Under the pieces are notes generated by a model. That model saw nothing but the letters and a program-made list of their open reading frames with translations, made no database searches and had not been told where the DNA came from. Positions 8,103-16,870 of a stretch of DNA of 64,000 nucleotides are shown piece after piece (position 1 is the stretch's first letter; each line of letters opens with the position of its first letter). Source of the stretch: HGM20899 sp964615195 (lineage in GTDB: Bacteria; Pseudomonadota; Gammaproteobacteria; Enterobacterales; Succinivibrionaceae); assembly GCA_964615195.1 (NCBI GenBank), contig CAZTNG010000003.1:1-64000 (forward strand), read 5' to 3'. The position numbers and the translations under genes were made by a program.

Positions 8103-8843
8103 TTAATCAATGGAAATAACTACTAAATTTGAGTTAACTACTTTTGCACGCACAGTCTTGCCACTTTTCATATTCTTGACTCTAATTGTATCTTGAAAAG
8201 AACCGTCTTGCAAAGCTTCGCCAGTTGTTTTTACACTTAATAAGCCATTTGTTGCTTCAATTGTTACTGTACTGCCTAAGCATACTACGCATATTTGATT
8301 TTTTTGAATTGGTTGCCCGGGTCTGAGATCTCTTTTAGTTCTAATACCTTCAAGTTCAGAAGGGTCTGAAAAGCTAACTCCGCGATCCATTATTTTATCC
8401 ATATAATCTAAAGTGAGATTATCTGCAGATAAAATAGTATCCTTTAAGACTGGTTCGATTACAGTCACGAAAGGTTTTTCTATTATTAGTTTTATAACAA
8501 TGTATATGCTAAAAGGTGTTGTTTCACTATGACATTGAGCCTTTATAGTATTATTCTTTCGAATTTTTCCACTTGCAATTGAGTATTCAAGTTCTCCTTC
8601 ACAGATGGGTATGTTTTTTCGAGGATCTAAATGAATAACGTCAATATTTGCTCTTTCGTCTGGTTCTAGTTCAAGATTACTTGTTAAGAAATCTTTGGCT
8701 CCATCCTCTAATTGCAAAGTATAATCATTATTTGTGGCGATTATATCGGCATTTGCAATATTACAAAAAATTGCAAATGATGGAAATATGATTAGGATAT
8801 ACTTCACAAAATTGCAAACTATACATAAAAAAGTGTTATTCAT
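8103..8843 (-). CDS. flgA: P-ring assembly chaperone FlgA
   Basis: The 246-residue protein has a long hydrophobic N-terminal export signal ending near residue 32 (NIANA). A SAF-type domain (about residues 115-185, including DRDLRPGQPI-like TKRDLRPGQPI) is followed by the C-terminal strand pair around GSTVTIEATNGLLSVKTTGEALQDGSFQDTI. FlgA is the periplasmic chaperone for polymerisation of FlgI into the P ring. Four mature cysteines (two in CVVC) may form disulfides. It heads the minus-strand group flgA, flgM, flgN, divergent from cheV. Confidence 0.88.
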   Translation of the reverse strand: MNNTFLCIVCNFVKYILIIFPSFAIFCNIANADIIATNNDYTLQLEDGAKDFLTSNLELEPDERANIDVIHLDPRKNIPICEGELEYSIASGKIRKNNTIKAQCHSETTPFSIYIVIKLIIEKPFVTVIEPVLKDTILSADNLTLDYMDKIMDRGVSFSDPSELEGIRTKRDLRPGQPIQKNQICVVCLGSTVTIEATNGLLSVKTTGEALQDGSFQDTIRVKNMKSGKTVRAKVVNSNLVVISID

Positions 8844-8997
8844 TCTGTAATTTTCAACCTTGTTTATATAATTGATTATTATTTCATGACAATATATTTC
8901 ATTAAATGAAATCAGTCTACAATATAGTTTACTAGTATTTCAAAATTTAGTTATTGATGAATAGCTATTTTTTATTGTTTTCTCAAGGGAGAAAGGT

Positions 8998-9942
8998 ATG
9001 GCCAGTATTTTAGATTCCGTAAATCAGCTTACAGAGCTAGTAGGTCAAAATAGGCTAGAGCTTTTATTATTTCATTTACCTGGTAATTCACAATGTTTTG
9101 GTATTAATGTTTTTAAGGTTAGAGAGGTTTTACAATGTCCTCATCTCACCTCAATGCCAAAATTACATAAATTTGTTCGCGGTGTAGCACATATAAGAGG
9201 TAAAACTATTTCAGTAATTGATTTAGGCTTAGCTACTGGCGGAAAAATGATTCACAATGTTGAAAGTAGTTTTATTATCATTGCAGAGTATAATCGTTCA
9301 GTTCAAGGCTTTTTAGTTGGTGGAGTTGAGCGAATTGTAAACCTTGATTGGAGTAAGGTTATGCCTCCACCACAAGGAATGGGTAAGATAAATTACTTAA
9401 CAGCTGTAACTGAAGTTGATAAAGAGCTTGTCGAAATTTTAGACGTTGAAAAGATTTTAGATGAAATTTCTCCAGTAACCTCAAAAGTTAGTGAAAAAAT
9501 TATAGCTGAAGTAAAAGCTGACATTGCTACAAAGGTTAACGTAGAGCCTAATAAACCAAAACGTAAAGTCATGGTAGCCGATGATTCATCTGTTGCTCGA
9601 AAGCAAGTTGAAAGAGCTCTTAAATCTATTGGTTTAGAGGCAATATTAACGGAAAATGGTTTAGATGCGTTAAATAAATTGAAAGCAATGGTAGCTACCG
9701 GCCCTATTGAAGATCAGATAGGTTTACTTATTTCAGATATAGAAATGCCTGAAATGGATGGATATACATTAACTGCAAAAATTCGAAATGATAGTAAATT
9801 ATCTAAACTAAAGATTATTTTACATACATCATTGAGCGGTGTATTTAACCAAGCGATGGTAAAAAAAGTAGGTGCGGATAATTTTATTGCTAAATTTAAC
9901 CCAGATGATCTGGCTAATGCAGTAAAAGAGTTAATGCAATAG
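8998..9942 (+). CDS. cheV: Chemotaxis coupling protein CheV
   Basis: The 314-residue protein has an N-terminal CheW-like domain (about 15-160) that joins receptors to CheA, and a C-terminal receiver domain (about 188-314). The receiver has an acidic pair at D195-D196, phospho-acceptor D247 in LISDIEMPEMDGYT, and a conserved Thr/Ser and Lys near the end (HTSLSG, AKFNP). CheV is thought to buffer phosphoryl flow and aid adaptation. The order cheV-cheR-flgBCD is the usual Vibrio and Aeromonas arrangement. Ribosome binding site GGGAGAAAGG just upstream. Confidence 0.93.
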   Translation: MASILDSVNQLTELVGQNRLELLLFHLPGNSQCFGINVFKVREVLQCPHLTSMPKLHKFVRGVAHIRGKTISVIDLGLATGGKMIHNVESSFIIIAEYNRSVQGFLVGGVERIVNLDWSKVMPPPQGMGKINYLTAVTEVDKELVEILDVEKILDEISPVTSKVSEKIIAEVKADIATKVNVEPNKPKRKVMVADDSSVARKQVERALKSIGLEAILTENGLDALNKLKAMVATGPIEDQIGLLISDIEMPEMDGYTLTAKIRNDSKLSKLKIILHTSLSGVFNQAMVKKVGADNFIAKFNPDDLANAVKELMQ

Positions 9943-9996
9943 GATGAAATGAGCTAATAAATATCCCCTAGAGGGTATGGTTCTATAGAGGTACAA

Positions 9997-10851
9997 ATGA
10001 CAGCTAACGATATAACTCTTCGTTCCATGTCAGATAACAAGTATAGATTGTTTTGTGATTTTTTGTCTCACCATTGTGGTATCGTTTTAGGTGATAATAA
10101 ACAATATTTAGTGAGAAGTAGACTATCCACTCTTGTTGCAAAATTTAGATTTGATTCTTTAGATGAATTATTAGATAGAACTGTTAATTCTCAGGATAGA
10201 ATTTTGCAGAGTGCAGTTATTGATGCCATGACTACTAATGAAACATTGTGGTTTAGAGATACTTATCCATTTGATATTTTGGCTAAGCTAATTTTTCCAG
10301 AATATGCGTCAAAGCAGAAAAGCATACGTATATGGTCAGCTGCTAGTTCATCTGGTCAAGAACCATATTCTATAGCAATGACTATATTAGAGCAGGCAGC
10401 AAGATCAAGTGCTATAAATCCTAGTAAAATGGATATTCTTGCAACTGATATATCGGATTCAATGCTAAATATTTGTAAATCAGGTATTTACGATTCATTG
10501 GCTCTTTCAAGAGGATTAAGTCCTCAACGTAAAAAAATATTCTTTGAAAATATTGATACCCAGCCAGGTAATTTACGTATAGTTGAACGTGTACGTAATA
10601 TGGTAACTTTTAGGCAACAAAATTTGCTAGCAAATTTTTCAGTGCTTGGAAAGTTTGATATTATTTTTTGTCGAAATGTCCTTATATATTTTGCTCCTGA
10701 TGTCAAAGAACGAATTATTAATTCTTTTGCTAGAAGTTTGAATATTGGGGGCTATTTATTTTTAGGTAGTTCTGAATATGTTAGCCATTTAAATGAAAAT
10801 TTTGAAATGGTTCGTTGTAATCCTGGTATAGTTTTCAGAAAAATAAAATAA
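9997..10851 (+). CDS. cheR: Chemotaxis protein methyltransferase CheR
   Basis: The 284-residue enzyme methylates receptor glutamates using S-adenosylmethionine. It has an N-terminal helical domain with TTNETLWFRD (about 79-88), the SAM-binding loop WSAASSSGQEPYS (about 113-125; most homologues have CSTGEEPYS-type residues here), LATDIS near 148, and FCRNVLIYF near 223. It lies 54 nt after cheV, with a small dyad (CCCCTAGAGGG) in the gap. The flgB promoter begins right after its stop codon. Confidence 0.92.
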   Translation: MTANDITLRSMSDNKYRLFCDFLSHHCGIVLGDNKQYLVRSRLSTLVAKFRFDSLDELLDRTVNSQDRILQSAVIDAMTTNETLWFRDTYPFDILAKLIFPEYASKQKSIRIWSAASSSGQEPYSIAMTILEQAARSSAINPSKMDILATDISDSMLNICKSGIYDSLALSRGLSPQRKKIFFENIDTQPGNLRIVERVRNMVTFRQQNLLANFSVLGKFDIIFCRNVLIYFAPDVKERIINSFARSLNIGGYLFLGSSEYVSHLNENFEMVRCNPGIVFRKIK

Positions 10852-10868
10852 TTGGCACGTCTTTTGTA
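10852..10868 (+). promoter_or_regulatory. Sigma-54-like promoter of flgBCD
   Basis: TTGGCACGTCTTTTGTAA has a perfect -24 element (TTGGCACG) and correct spacing (GG-N10), but the -12 dinucleotide is GT rather than GC. It sits about 55 nt upstream of flgB, immediately after cheR. Confidence 0.65.
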
Positions 10869-10922
10869 ACATACTCCTTAACGATATATATTTGTCATAA
10901 AATTGACTTAAGGAGTTTCTCA

Positions 10923-11327
10923 ATGAGCTTTTCAGTAAATTCAATGTTTGGTGTGCATGAGCAGGCGCTAAATATAAGATCTCAAAGAGCTGAAATATTA
11001 GCTAGTAATATAGCTAATGCAGATACTCCGGGTTATAAAGCCCAAGATTTGGATTTTAAATCTGCTTTAGCAAATGCTCAAGAAAATCTAAATAGTGGCA
11101 CTAATGTTGCAAGAACTAATACGAAGCATTTCGATATAAGTCAACTTGGAGATAATTCAACAATCAAATTCCGTCAAAATTATCAACCAGATACTGGTGA
11201 TGGAAATACAGTTGATATCAATACGGAACGTATGGCTTATATGGAAAATAGCCTTGAATATCAAACTACCATTCAGTTTTTAAATAGTAAAATCAATGGT
11301 TTGCGCAAGGTTTTAGCTGGAGAATAG
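10923..11327 (+). CDS. flgB: Flagellar proximal rod protein FlgB
   Basis: The 134-residue axial protein has the N-terminal rod signature around ASNIANADTPGYKAQDLDF (residues 27-45) and a C-terminal helix with MENSLEYQTTIQFLNSKINGLR. FlgB is the first rod subunit above the export apparatus. It starts the flgBCD unit, with AGGAG 8-9 nt before ATG and an upstream sigma-54-like promoter. Confidence 0.94.
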   Translation: MSFSVNSMFGVHEQALNIRSQRAEILASNIANADTPGYKAQDLDFKSALANAQENLNSGTNVARTNTKHFDISQLGDNSTIKFRQNYQPDTGDGNTVDINTERMAYMENSLEYQTTIQFLNSKINGLRKVLAGE

Positions 11328-11338
11328 GAGTTTAGACT

Positions 11339-11761
11339 ATGAGTTTATTTAATATATTAGATATTGCTGGATCTTCAATGTCTGCACAATCATTAAGATT
11401 AAATACTACAGCGTCAAACTTAGCTAACGCAGATAGTGTTAGTTCTAGTGCGGCAACTACTTACCGTGCTAGACATCCAGTTTTTGCCACTGTTTTTGCA
11501 GATGCTATGAATGGTGAATCAAAGGGCAGTGCTTCAGTACAGGTTACAGATGTTGTTGAATCTACATTAGATTCAGTTAAGGAATACATGCCAAATCATC
11601 CATTAGCAGATCAAGATGGTTATATTTATAGACCTAACGTTAATCCAATGGAAGAAATGGCGGATATGGTAAGTGCCAGCAGATCCTACCAAACAAGTGT
11701 TCAGGTTGCTGACAGTGCCAAGCAAATGCTTTTACAGACTCTTAAGCTAGGTTCTAGTTAA
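11339..11761 (+). CDS. flgC: Flagellar proximal rod protein FlgC
   Basis: The 140-residue rod protein has the N-terminal SASNLANADS motif, typical GYIYRPNVNPMEEMADMVSASRSYQ and a C-terminal helix ending LQTLKLGSS. It forms the proximal rod with FlgB and FlgF. The gene lies 11 nt downstream of flgB with its own GGAG ribosome site. Confidence 0.94.
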   Translation: MSLFNILDIAGSSMSAQSLRLNTTASNLANADSVSSSAATTYRARHPVFATVFADAMNGESKGSASVQVTDVVESTLDSVKEYMPNHPLADQDGYIYRPNVNPMEEMADMVSASRSYQTSVQVADSAKQMLLQTLKLGSS

Positions 11762-11777
11762 GGTCGGAGGGTAAATT

Positions 11778-12458
11778 ATGTCAATTTATGATGATATAGG
11801 TTTAGGTACCGTGAATTCAAATGCGGCAGCGAATGCGGCTGCAGCTTCGCAAGCTTCTAACAGTAGCTTAAGTCAAGAAGATTTTTTAAGTCTACTTACA
11901 ACTCAGCTTTCGTATCAAGATCCAACAGCTCCTGTTGAAAATGCTGAAATGGTGTCCCAACTTGCTCAGTTAAGCATGGTTGAAAGTATGGCTACTCTAA
12001 ATCAAACGGCTACAGATCTTAGTAGTTCTGTAACGTCTCAGCAGGCTTTGTTAGCTTCAAGCATGGTAGGCCAAGAGGTTCGTTTAAGTAGTAGTAGTGG
12101 TTATTTTGATGGTTCTGAAGCGTCTCAATTTGTTATTGATGCAGGTTCTGGTTATACAGATATGACTTTAACAATTACAGATTCAAAAGGTTCAATTGTG
12201 AATACCGTTAATTTAGGTGATGCCTCAGGGGATGTTAATCTTTATTGGGACGGAACTGATTCGTCTGGTAACCAAGTATCAGCAGGCACTTACACATATT
12301 CAGTTAATGGTAAATCAAATGGCATTAATGCAGATGTTCCTGTATATGCATATGGTAAGGTTACTAGTGTGACACTAGGTAGTGGGGTTAATAATGCAAC
12401 GCTTAACCTTGTTGGTGGCGGACAGATGTCAATGAATGAAGTTAAGAATTTCGGTTAA
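11778..12458 (+). CDS. flgD: Hook assembly scaffold FlgD
   Basis: The 226-residue protein has the FlgD N-terminal signature SQEDFLSLLTTQLSYQDPTAP (residues about 31-51) and a C-terminal immunoglobulin-like FLG domain with LYWDGTDSSGNQVSAGTYTYSV. FlgD caps the growing hook and is discarded later. It is the last gene of its unit: a strong terminator follows 24 nt after the stop, cutting it off from flgE. Confidence 0.94.
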   Translation: MSIYDDIGLGTVNSNAAANAAAASQASNSSLSQEDFLSLLTTQLSYQDPTAPVENAEMVSQLAQLSMVESMATLNQTATDLSSSVTSQQALLASSMVGQEVRLSSSSGYFDGSEASQFVIDAGSGYTDMTLTITDSKGSIVNTVNLGDASGDVNLYWDGTDSSGNQVSAGTYTYSVNGKSNGINADVPVYAYGKVTSVTLGSGVNNATLNLVGGGQMSMNEVKNFG

Positions 12459-12480
12459 ATAAAACTTCTTGAAATATAGA

Positions 12481-12517
12481 AAGCTCCTCATTTGTAAATT
12501 TGAGGAGCTTTTTTTTA
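12481..12517 (+). terminator. Intrinsic terminator after flgD
   Basis: AAGCTCCTCA, a 10-nt loop, TGAGGAGCTT, then eight T. A textbook hairpin and U tract. The remaining gap to flgE (12518-12716) is AT-rich with no ORF or other feature I can name. Confidence 0.9.
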
Positions 12518-12716
12518 TTTCTGTAATTATATTTTTATGGAATATTATTTCTGTTTTTTTTGTTAGTTAACTGTTGGGAAATAATAACGTCAACTCTTTG
12601 CCGTTTTTTTGACTGTTAACATAAATATCGGCAATATTTAGAATAAATGACCTATTCTCCTTTTAAATAAATGTGATTATTATCAATAAAATCGTTATTT
12701 TAATAAATATTATAAA

Positions 12717-12733
12717 TGGCATGGAACTTGCAT
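12717..12733 (+). promoter_or_regulatory. Sigma-54 promoter of flgE
   Basis: TGGCATGGAACTTGCAT carries GG and GC exactly 10 nt apart, matching the -24/-12 consensus (TGGCAC-N5-TTGCA). It is about 70 nt upstream of the flgE ATG. A perfect palindrome CTTGATCAAG (12737-12746) lies at the expected transcription start. Confidence 0.85.
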
Positions 12734-12800
12734 TATCTTGATCAAGTCAGAGAATAAATTTTCTGTTAAGTTTTTTTTAGGCAACGAGAGGAGAGTTCGT

Positions 12801-14207
12801 ATGTCATTAAGTATTTCAGTTAGCGGTATAAATGCAGCTCAAAAGCATTTGGATGTTACCGCAAATAATATTGCCAATGTAAATACCACTGGTTTTAAAT
12901 CGTCAAGAGCGGAATTTGCAGATGTGTATTCTAGTTCAATTTACACTGATACACGTACGCTTGTAGGTAATGGTGTTCAGACCGCTGCTGTAACTCAGCA
13001 GTTTAGCCAAGGCTCTATTAATACAACAAGTAATACTCTTGATTTGGCAATTAAAGGTGATGGTTTCTTTGTTCTTGCTCCAGACAATGGTTCGTTAGAT
13101 CGTACTTATACGAGAGCGGGTTCTTTTCAATGTGATGACGATGGATATGTAACTAATTCACTTGGAAGTTATTTGCAAGTTTATGATGTTAATGCAGATG
13201 GTACAGTGAAATCTATAAGCTTAGATTCAACTCATGCTTTAAAGATTCCTGATACTGCAGGTTCTCCTGAAGCAACAACTAAGGTTAATGCAAGTATGAC
13301 TTTAACAGCAAATGCTACGTATCAAGATCCTGCTAGTTTTGATCCTAGTGATTCTAATACATTTGCTGCTTCAACATCAGTTAAGGTATATGACTCTTTA
13401 GGTCAGTCACATACAGCTACTTATTACTTTGTGAAGGATTCAAACGCTCAGACAGCTGCAGAAACTGATACTACTGGTGCAAATACATGGAAGATGTTTA
13501 TATTTATGGATGATAAACCTGTAGATATTGACGGTGGCGATACCATAAAATTTAATGATAGTTCAGACTTGAGTGCTACTTGTCCTAATGGGTTAAGCGC
13601 TGCAACAATTGTATTTGATAGTGAAGGTAATGTAAAAACTGATGCTAATAATAATATTACAGGTATGATTCCTGTTAATATTAAGACTGTTGAATTAGGT
13701 CAAGGTACTGATGCAGATGGTAACAAACGTGCTGGTGTAATTCCTGCAGGCGCAGATCAAACACAGATTATTGAGTTTAATTTTGATGAATTACATATGT
13801 ATGGTGGAACATCATTCTCTGTAGATTCATTAAGTCAGGATGGTTCTACAGTTGGACAGCTAACAAATGTTGAAATTGATGATAAGGGCTTGGTAAGCGC
13901 TTCTTATTCAAATGGATCAAGTGTTGTTCTTGGTATGGTTGCAATGGCTACATTCTCTAATCCACAGGGATTGACTCAAATCGGAGATACTAGTTGGAGA
14001 GCTTCATTAGATTCTGGCGCTGCAATACCTTCTCAGGCATCTGTGGGTACAGCAGGTTCAATTCGATCATCAGCATTAGAAGCGTCTAATACAGATTTAG
14101 CTACTCAGCTAGTAGAATTAATTTCTGCTCAGAGAAATTACCAAGCGAACTCAAGAGCTCTAGAAATTAATAATACTGTTATGGATAGCATTCTCAATAT
14201 TCGTTAA
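12801..14207 (+). CDS. flgE: Flagellar hook protein FlgE
   Basis: The 468-residue hook subunit has the conserved N-terminal axial motif (SGINAAQKHLDVTANNIANVNTTGF) and C-terminal coiled region (ELISAQRNYQANSRALEINN). The large Asp/Thr/Ala-rich middle is the variable surface domain. A longer reading frame to 12738 exists, but GAGAGGAGAG at 12786-12795 and the family N-terminus fix the start at ATG 12801. Sigma-54 promoter in front and strong terminator behind make it monocistronic. Confidence 0.94.
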   Translation: MSLSISVSGINAAQKHLDVTANNIANVNTTGFKSSRAEFADVYSSSIYTDTRTLVGNGVQTAAVTQQFSQGSINTTSNTLDLAIKGDGFFVLAPDNGSLDRTYTRAGSFQCDDDGYVTNSLGSYLQVYDVNADGTVKSISLDSTHALKIPDTAGSPEATTKVNASMTLTANATYQDPASFDPSDSNTFAASTSVKVYDSLGQSHTATYYFVKDSNAQTAAETDTTGANTWKMFIFMDDKPVDIDGGDTIKFNDSSDLSATCPNGLSAATIVFDSEGNVKTDANNNITGMIPVNIKTVELGQGTDADGNKRAGVIPAGADQTQIIEFNFDELHMYGGTSFSVDSLSQDGSTVGQLTNVEIDDKGLVSASYSNGSSVVLGMVAMATFSNPQGLTQIGDTSWRASLDSGAAIPSQASVGTAGSIRSSALEASNTDLATQLVELISAQRNYQANSRALEINNTVMDSILNIR

Positions 14208-14232
14208 TAATTAAATTTTTACAATCTTTATT

Positions 14233-14273
14233 AAAGCTTCCTTGTTTATATCTCTCCACAAGGAAGCTTTTTT
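14233..14273 (+). terminator. Intrinsic terminator after flgE
   Basis: AAAGCTTCCTTG and CAAGGAAGCTTT form a 12-bp stem with a 14-nt loop followed by TTTTTT. Strong termination of the flgE transcript. Confidence 0.9.
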
Positions 14274-14380
14274 GTCGAAAATTTGTCTTTTAAATTGATA
14301 ATAGATAATATTTACGCCGTTTTTATGGCAGTTTCTTGCCAACCTTATTCACAAACCTTTAATTTATAAGCTTTTTTATG

Positions 14381-14397
14381 TTGGCATGGCAATTGCT
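14381..14397 (+). promoter_or_regulatory. Sigma-54 promoter of flgFGH
   Basis: TTGGCATGGCAATTGCTTT: GG and GC are separated by exactly 10 nt, an excellent -24/-12 match. It lies 37 nt before the flgF start codon. Confidence 0.87.
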
Positions 14398-14433
14398 TTA
14401 TACAATACATCTACACATCAAAGGGTGACTATT

Positions 14434-15180
14434 ATGGATAAGATGCTATATGTTGCAATGACTGGAGCTAAAGAAAACTTTAATGCTATTGCAATTCGCG
14501 GTAATAATCTTGCGAATGCATCAACAACCGGCTTTAAAGCAGATCTAGAACAAGCACGTTCAATGAATGCTTATGGAGAAGGGTTCCAAACTCGTGTTTT
14601 TGCGATGACTGAAAGACCTGGCTATAATCTTGATTCTGGTTCAATAATGACAACAGATAGAGATTTAGATGTTGCAATTAAAGGTGATGGTTATATTGCG
14701 GTTCAAGATGCTGATGGTAATGAGGCTTATACACGTAATGGTAGTTTCGAAATTGATGTTAATGGTATTTTAAGAACTTCAAATGGCTTAGCAGTTCTTG
14801 ATGAAGTAGGTCAAGAGATTATTCTTCCGATACCTTTAGAAAAAGTTAATATTAACAAAGATGGCGTGGTTTCTGGACGCCCAGAAGGTGCTGATGCAAA
14901 TATTGTTGAAGAATTTGCTCAGATTAAATTAGTTAAACTAGCTTCATCAGTTACCGTAAAAGGTACTGATGGCTTATTTAGGGCAGCTAATGGAAATATT
15001 GCTGAACCTGATTTAGATGTTGAATTAATGAGTGGAAGTCTAGAAAGTAGCAATGTCAATGTGGTTGAAGAAATGACTGGATTAATTCGTTTACAGCGTC
15101 AATTTGATATGCAGCTGAAAATGATGGAAACAGCTAAAGATATAGATGAAAGCCAAACTAGTTTGTTGCGTTTATCTTAG
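14434..15180 (+). CDS. flgF: Flagellar proximal rod protein FlgF
   Basis: The 248-residue rod protein begins MDKMLYVAMTGAKENF, as FlgF proteins do, and carries AIRGNNLANASTTGFKADL plus the C-terminal MTGLIRLQRQFDMQLKMM. The frame stays open upstream to 14386, but that region contains the promoter; AAGGG at 14421 supports ATG 14434. It is followed by flgG after 26 nt. Confidence 0.93.
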   Translation: MDKMLYVAMTGAKENFNAIAIRGNNLANASTTGFKADLEQARSMNAYGEGFQTRVFAMTERPGYNLDSGSIMTTDRDLDVAIKGDGYIAVQDADGNEAYTRNGSFEIDVNGILRTSNGLAVLDEVGQEIILPIPLEKVNINKDGVVSGRPEGADANIVEEFAQIKLVKLASSVTVKGTDGLFRAANGNIAEPDLDVELMSGSLESSNVNVVEEMTGLIRLQRQFDMQLKMMETAKDIDESQTSLLRLS

Positions 15181-15206
15181 GTTTGATTGAGTAAGAGGTA
15201 ATTATT

Positions 15207-15995
15207 ATGTTCCCAGCATTATGGATAAGTAAGAGTGGTCTTGATGCCCAACAGACCAATATTTCGGTTACATCAAATAACCTTGCTAACGCATCAACCG
15301 TTGGCTATAAGAAGAGTAGAGCAATATTTGAAGATTTGCTTTACCAAAATGTAAATCAACCTGGAGGAAGATCTTCTGCTGATACTACTTTGCCATCAGG
15401 ATTAATGCTTGGTGCGGGCGCGAAAGTAGTTGCAACTCAAAAGCAATTTGGTCAAGGTGATGTTGAAACTACAAGTAATTCATTAGATCTTATGATTAGC
15501 GGTAGAGGATTTTTTGAAGTGCAAATGCCTGATGGTACCACTAATTACACACGTAACGGTCAATTCACATTAAATGAAGAAGGTACTATTGTTACTATAG
15601 GTAGTGGTTATCCTGTGTTACCAGAAATTCAGGTACCAGAAAATGCTAAAAGTATAACTGTTGGCAGTGATGGTCAGGTAAGTATTTCAACTAGTGATGA
15701 TGCTGAAGCTCAAGTAGTTGGTCAGATAACAGTAACTAATTTCATAAATGAAGCAGGCTTAGAGCCTGTAGGTGAGAATCTTTTTGCAGAAACTCAAGCA
15801 TCAGGTGCTCCTATTCAAGGAATTGCAGGTACTGATGGAGCTGGAGCAATTAAACAAGGTTGTTTAGAAGTATCAAACGTAAATGTTACTGAAGAACTCG
15901 TTAATTTAATTTCAGCGCAACGTGTATATGAAATGAATTCTAAGGTATTGTCAACTGTAGATGAAATGATGGGAGCTCTAACACAACGTTTATAA
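15207..15995 (+). CDS. flgG: Flagellar distal rod protein FlgG
   Basis: The 262-residue protein begins MFPALWISKSGLDAQQ and has SNNLANASTVGYKKSR and the C-terminal EELVNLISAQRVYEMNSKVLST motif of FlgG. Length equals the family norm (about 260). Member of the flgFGH unit; ribosome site AAGAGG. Confidence 0.94.
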   Translation: MFPALWISKSGLDAQQTNISVTSNNLANASTVGYKKSRAIFEDLLYQNVNQPGGRSSADTTLPSGLMLGAGAKVVATQKQFGQGDVETTSNSLDLMISGRGFFEVQMPDGTTNYTRNGQFTLNEEGTIVTIGSGYPVLPEIQVPENAKSITVGSDGQVSISTSDDAEAQVVGQITVTNFINEAGLEPVGENLFAETQASGAPIQGIAGTDGAGAIKQGCLEVSNVNVTEELVNLISAQRVYEMNSKVLSTVDEMMGALTQRL

Positions 15996-16040
15996 TAAAA
16001 TTAGTATAAGCTGAGTGGTAAAGTAGAGAGGATTATTCAT

Positions 16041-16718
16041 ATGCTAAAGAAAGTAATAGTATTATGTGGAATATTATTGTTAAACACGGGGTGCGCTAGT
16101 ATGCTTGGCCCTGTGCCTAACGATCCTGAATACGCTCCTGCTTTACCAGAAGAAAATGTAGCTGATATTGTTCCTGATGGTTCGATTTTTGGGAATGCTA
16201 GGGTTAATAGTTTATACACAGACATAAAGGCTCATCGTGTAGGTGACATTATTAGCGTAGAGCTTAATGAATCTACTACAGCAAATAAGAATACGAGCAA
16301 TAAAAATTCCAAGTCTAATAGTAATTCCGTTAATGCTCTTAATTTAGGTGGTAAGCCTGTAACAATTAACGGTTACAACACATCGGCAAGTATGGGTACT
16401 GAAAGTGAATTTGATGGATCGGCTAAAGCTTCTCAAAGTAATAGCTTAAAAGGTAATATTTCAGTAAGTGTTGTTAAGGTATTGGCTAATGGCGGATTAG
16501 TTGTACGTGGAGAAAAATGGTTAATGCTCACAAATGGTAATGAGTATATTAGAATTACAGGTATTGTTCGTTCAGAGGACGTAAATGCTGATAACACAGT
16601 ATCTTCACAAAAAATTGCTAATGCACGAATTGAATATGGTGGAACTGGTGATTTTGCTAATAGCACTGAAAAAGGGTGGTTATCCCGCTTCTTTAATAGT
16701 AAATGGATGCCATTTTAG
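16041..16718 (+). CDS. flgH: Flagellar L-ring lipoprotein FlgH
   Basis: The 225-residue lipoprotein has a signal peptide with lipobox LNTGC (cysteine at residue 18). Characteristic motifs include GSIFGNARVNSLYTDIKAHRVGDIISVEL and SVVKVLANGGLVVRGEKWLMLTNGNEYIRITG. FlgH forms the outer-membrane L ring, the anchor for the FlgT/FlgO/FlgP structures encoded nearby. Last gene of flgFGH. Confidence 0.94.
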   Translation: MLKKVIVLCGILLLNTGCASMLGPVPNDPEYAPALPEENVADIVPDGSIFGNARVNSLYTDIKAHRVGDIISVELNESTTANKNTSNKNSKSNSNSVNALNLGGKPVTINGYNTSASMGTESEFDGSAKASQSNSLKGNISVSVVKVLANGGLVVRGEKWLMLTNGNEYIRITGIVRSEDVNADNTVSSQKIANARIEYGGTGDFANSTEKGWLSRFFNSKWMPF

Positions 16719-16747
16719 TTAAAAATAAATTTGATTATTTCTAGCTG

Positions 16748-16780
16748 CTCCAACTAATGATTTCTTATATTTAGTTGGAG
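16748..16780 (+). terminator. Hairpin after flgH
   Basis: CTCCAACTAA and TTAGTTGGAG pair around a 13-nt loop. The following sequence (TAATTTATTATTTAT) is T-rich but interrupted, so this is a moderate terminator. Confidence 0.6.
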
Positions 16781-16803
16781 TAATTTATTATTTATATGCA
16801 ATA

Positions 16804-16818
16804 TGGCATGACAATTGA
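16804..16818 (+). promoter_or_regulatory. Sigma-54-like promoter of flgI
   Basis: TGGCATGACAATTGA has a good -24 half, with GG-N10 spacing, but GA instead of GC at -12. The sequence closely mirrors the flgF promoter and lies 53 nt before flgI. Confidence 0.6.
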
Positions 16819-16870
16819 ATATTATTTAATAACAATTTTTTTTGACACAATTTTGACGGAGGAGAACGTT

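Noticed and set aside
12737..12746. CTTGATCAAG near flgE as an FNR site
   Set aside because: The two half-sites touch; the FNR consensus needs four bases between TTGAT and ATCAA. It may simply be a palindrome at the transcription start.
12738..12800. Upstream extension of flgE (and similar extensions at 14386, 16796 and 54261)
   Set aside because: These in-frame extensions overlap or directly follow promoters and do not match the family N-termini; well-spaced ribosome sites mark the internal ATG codons.
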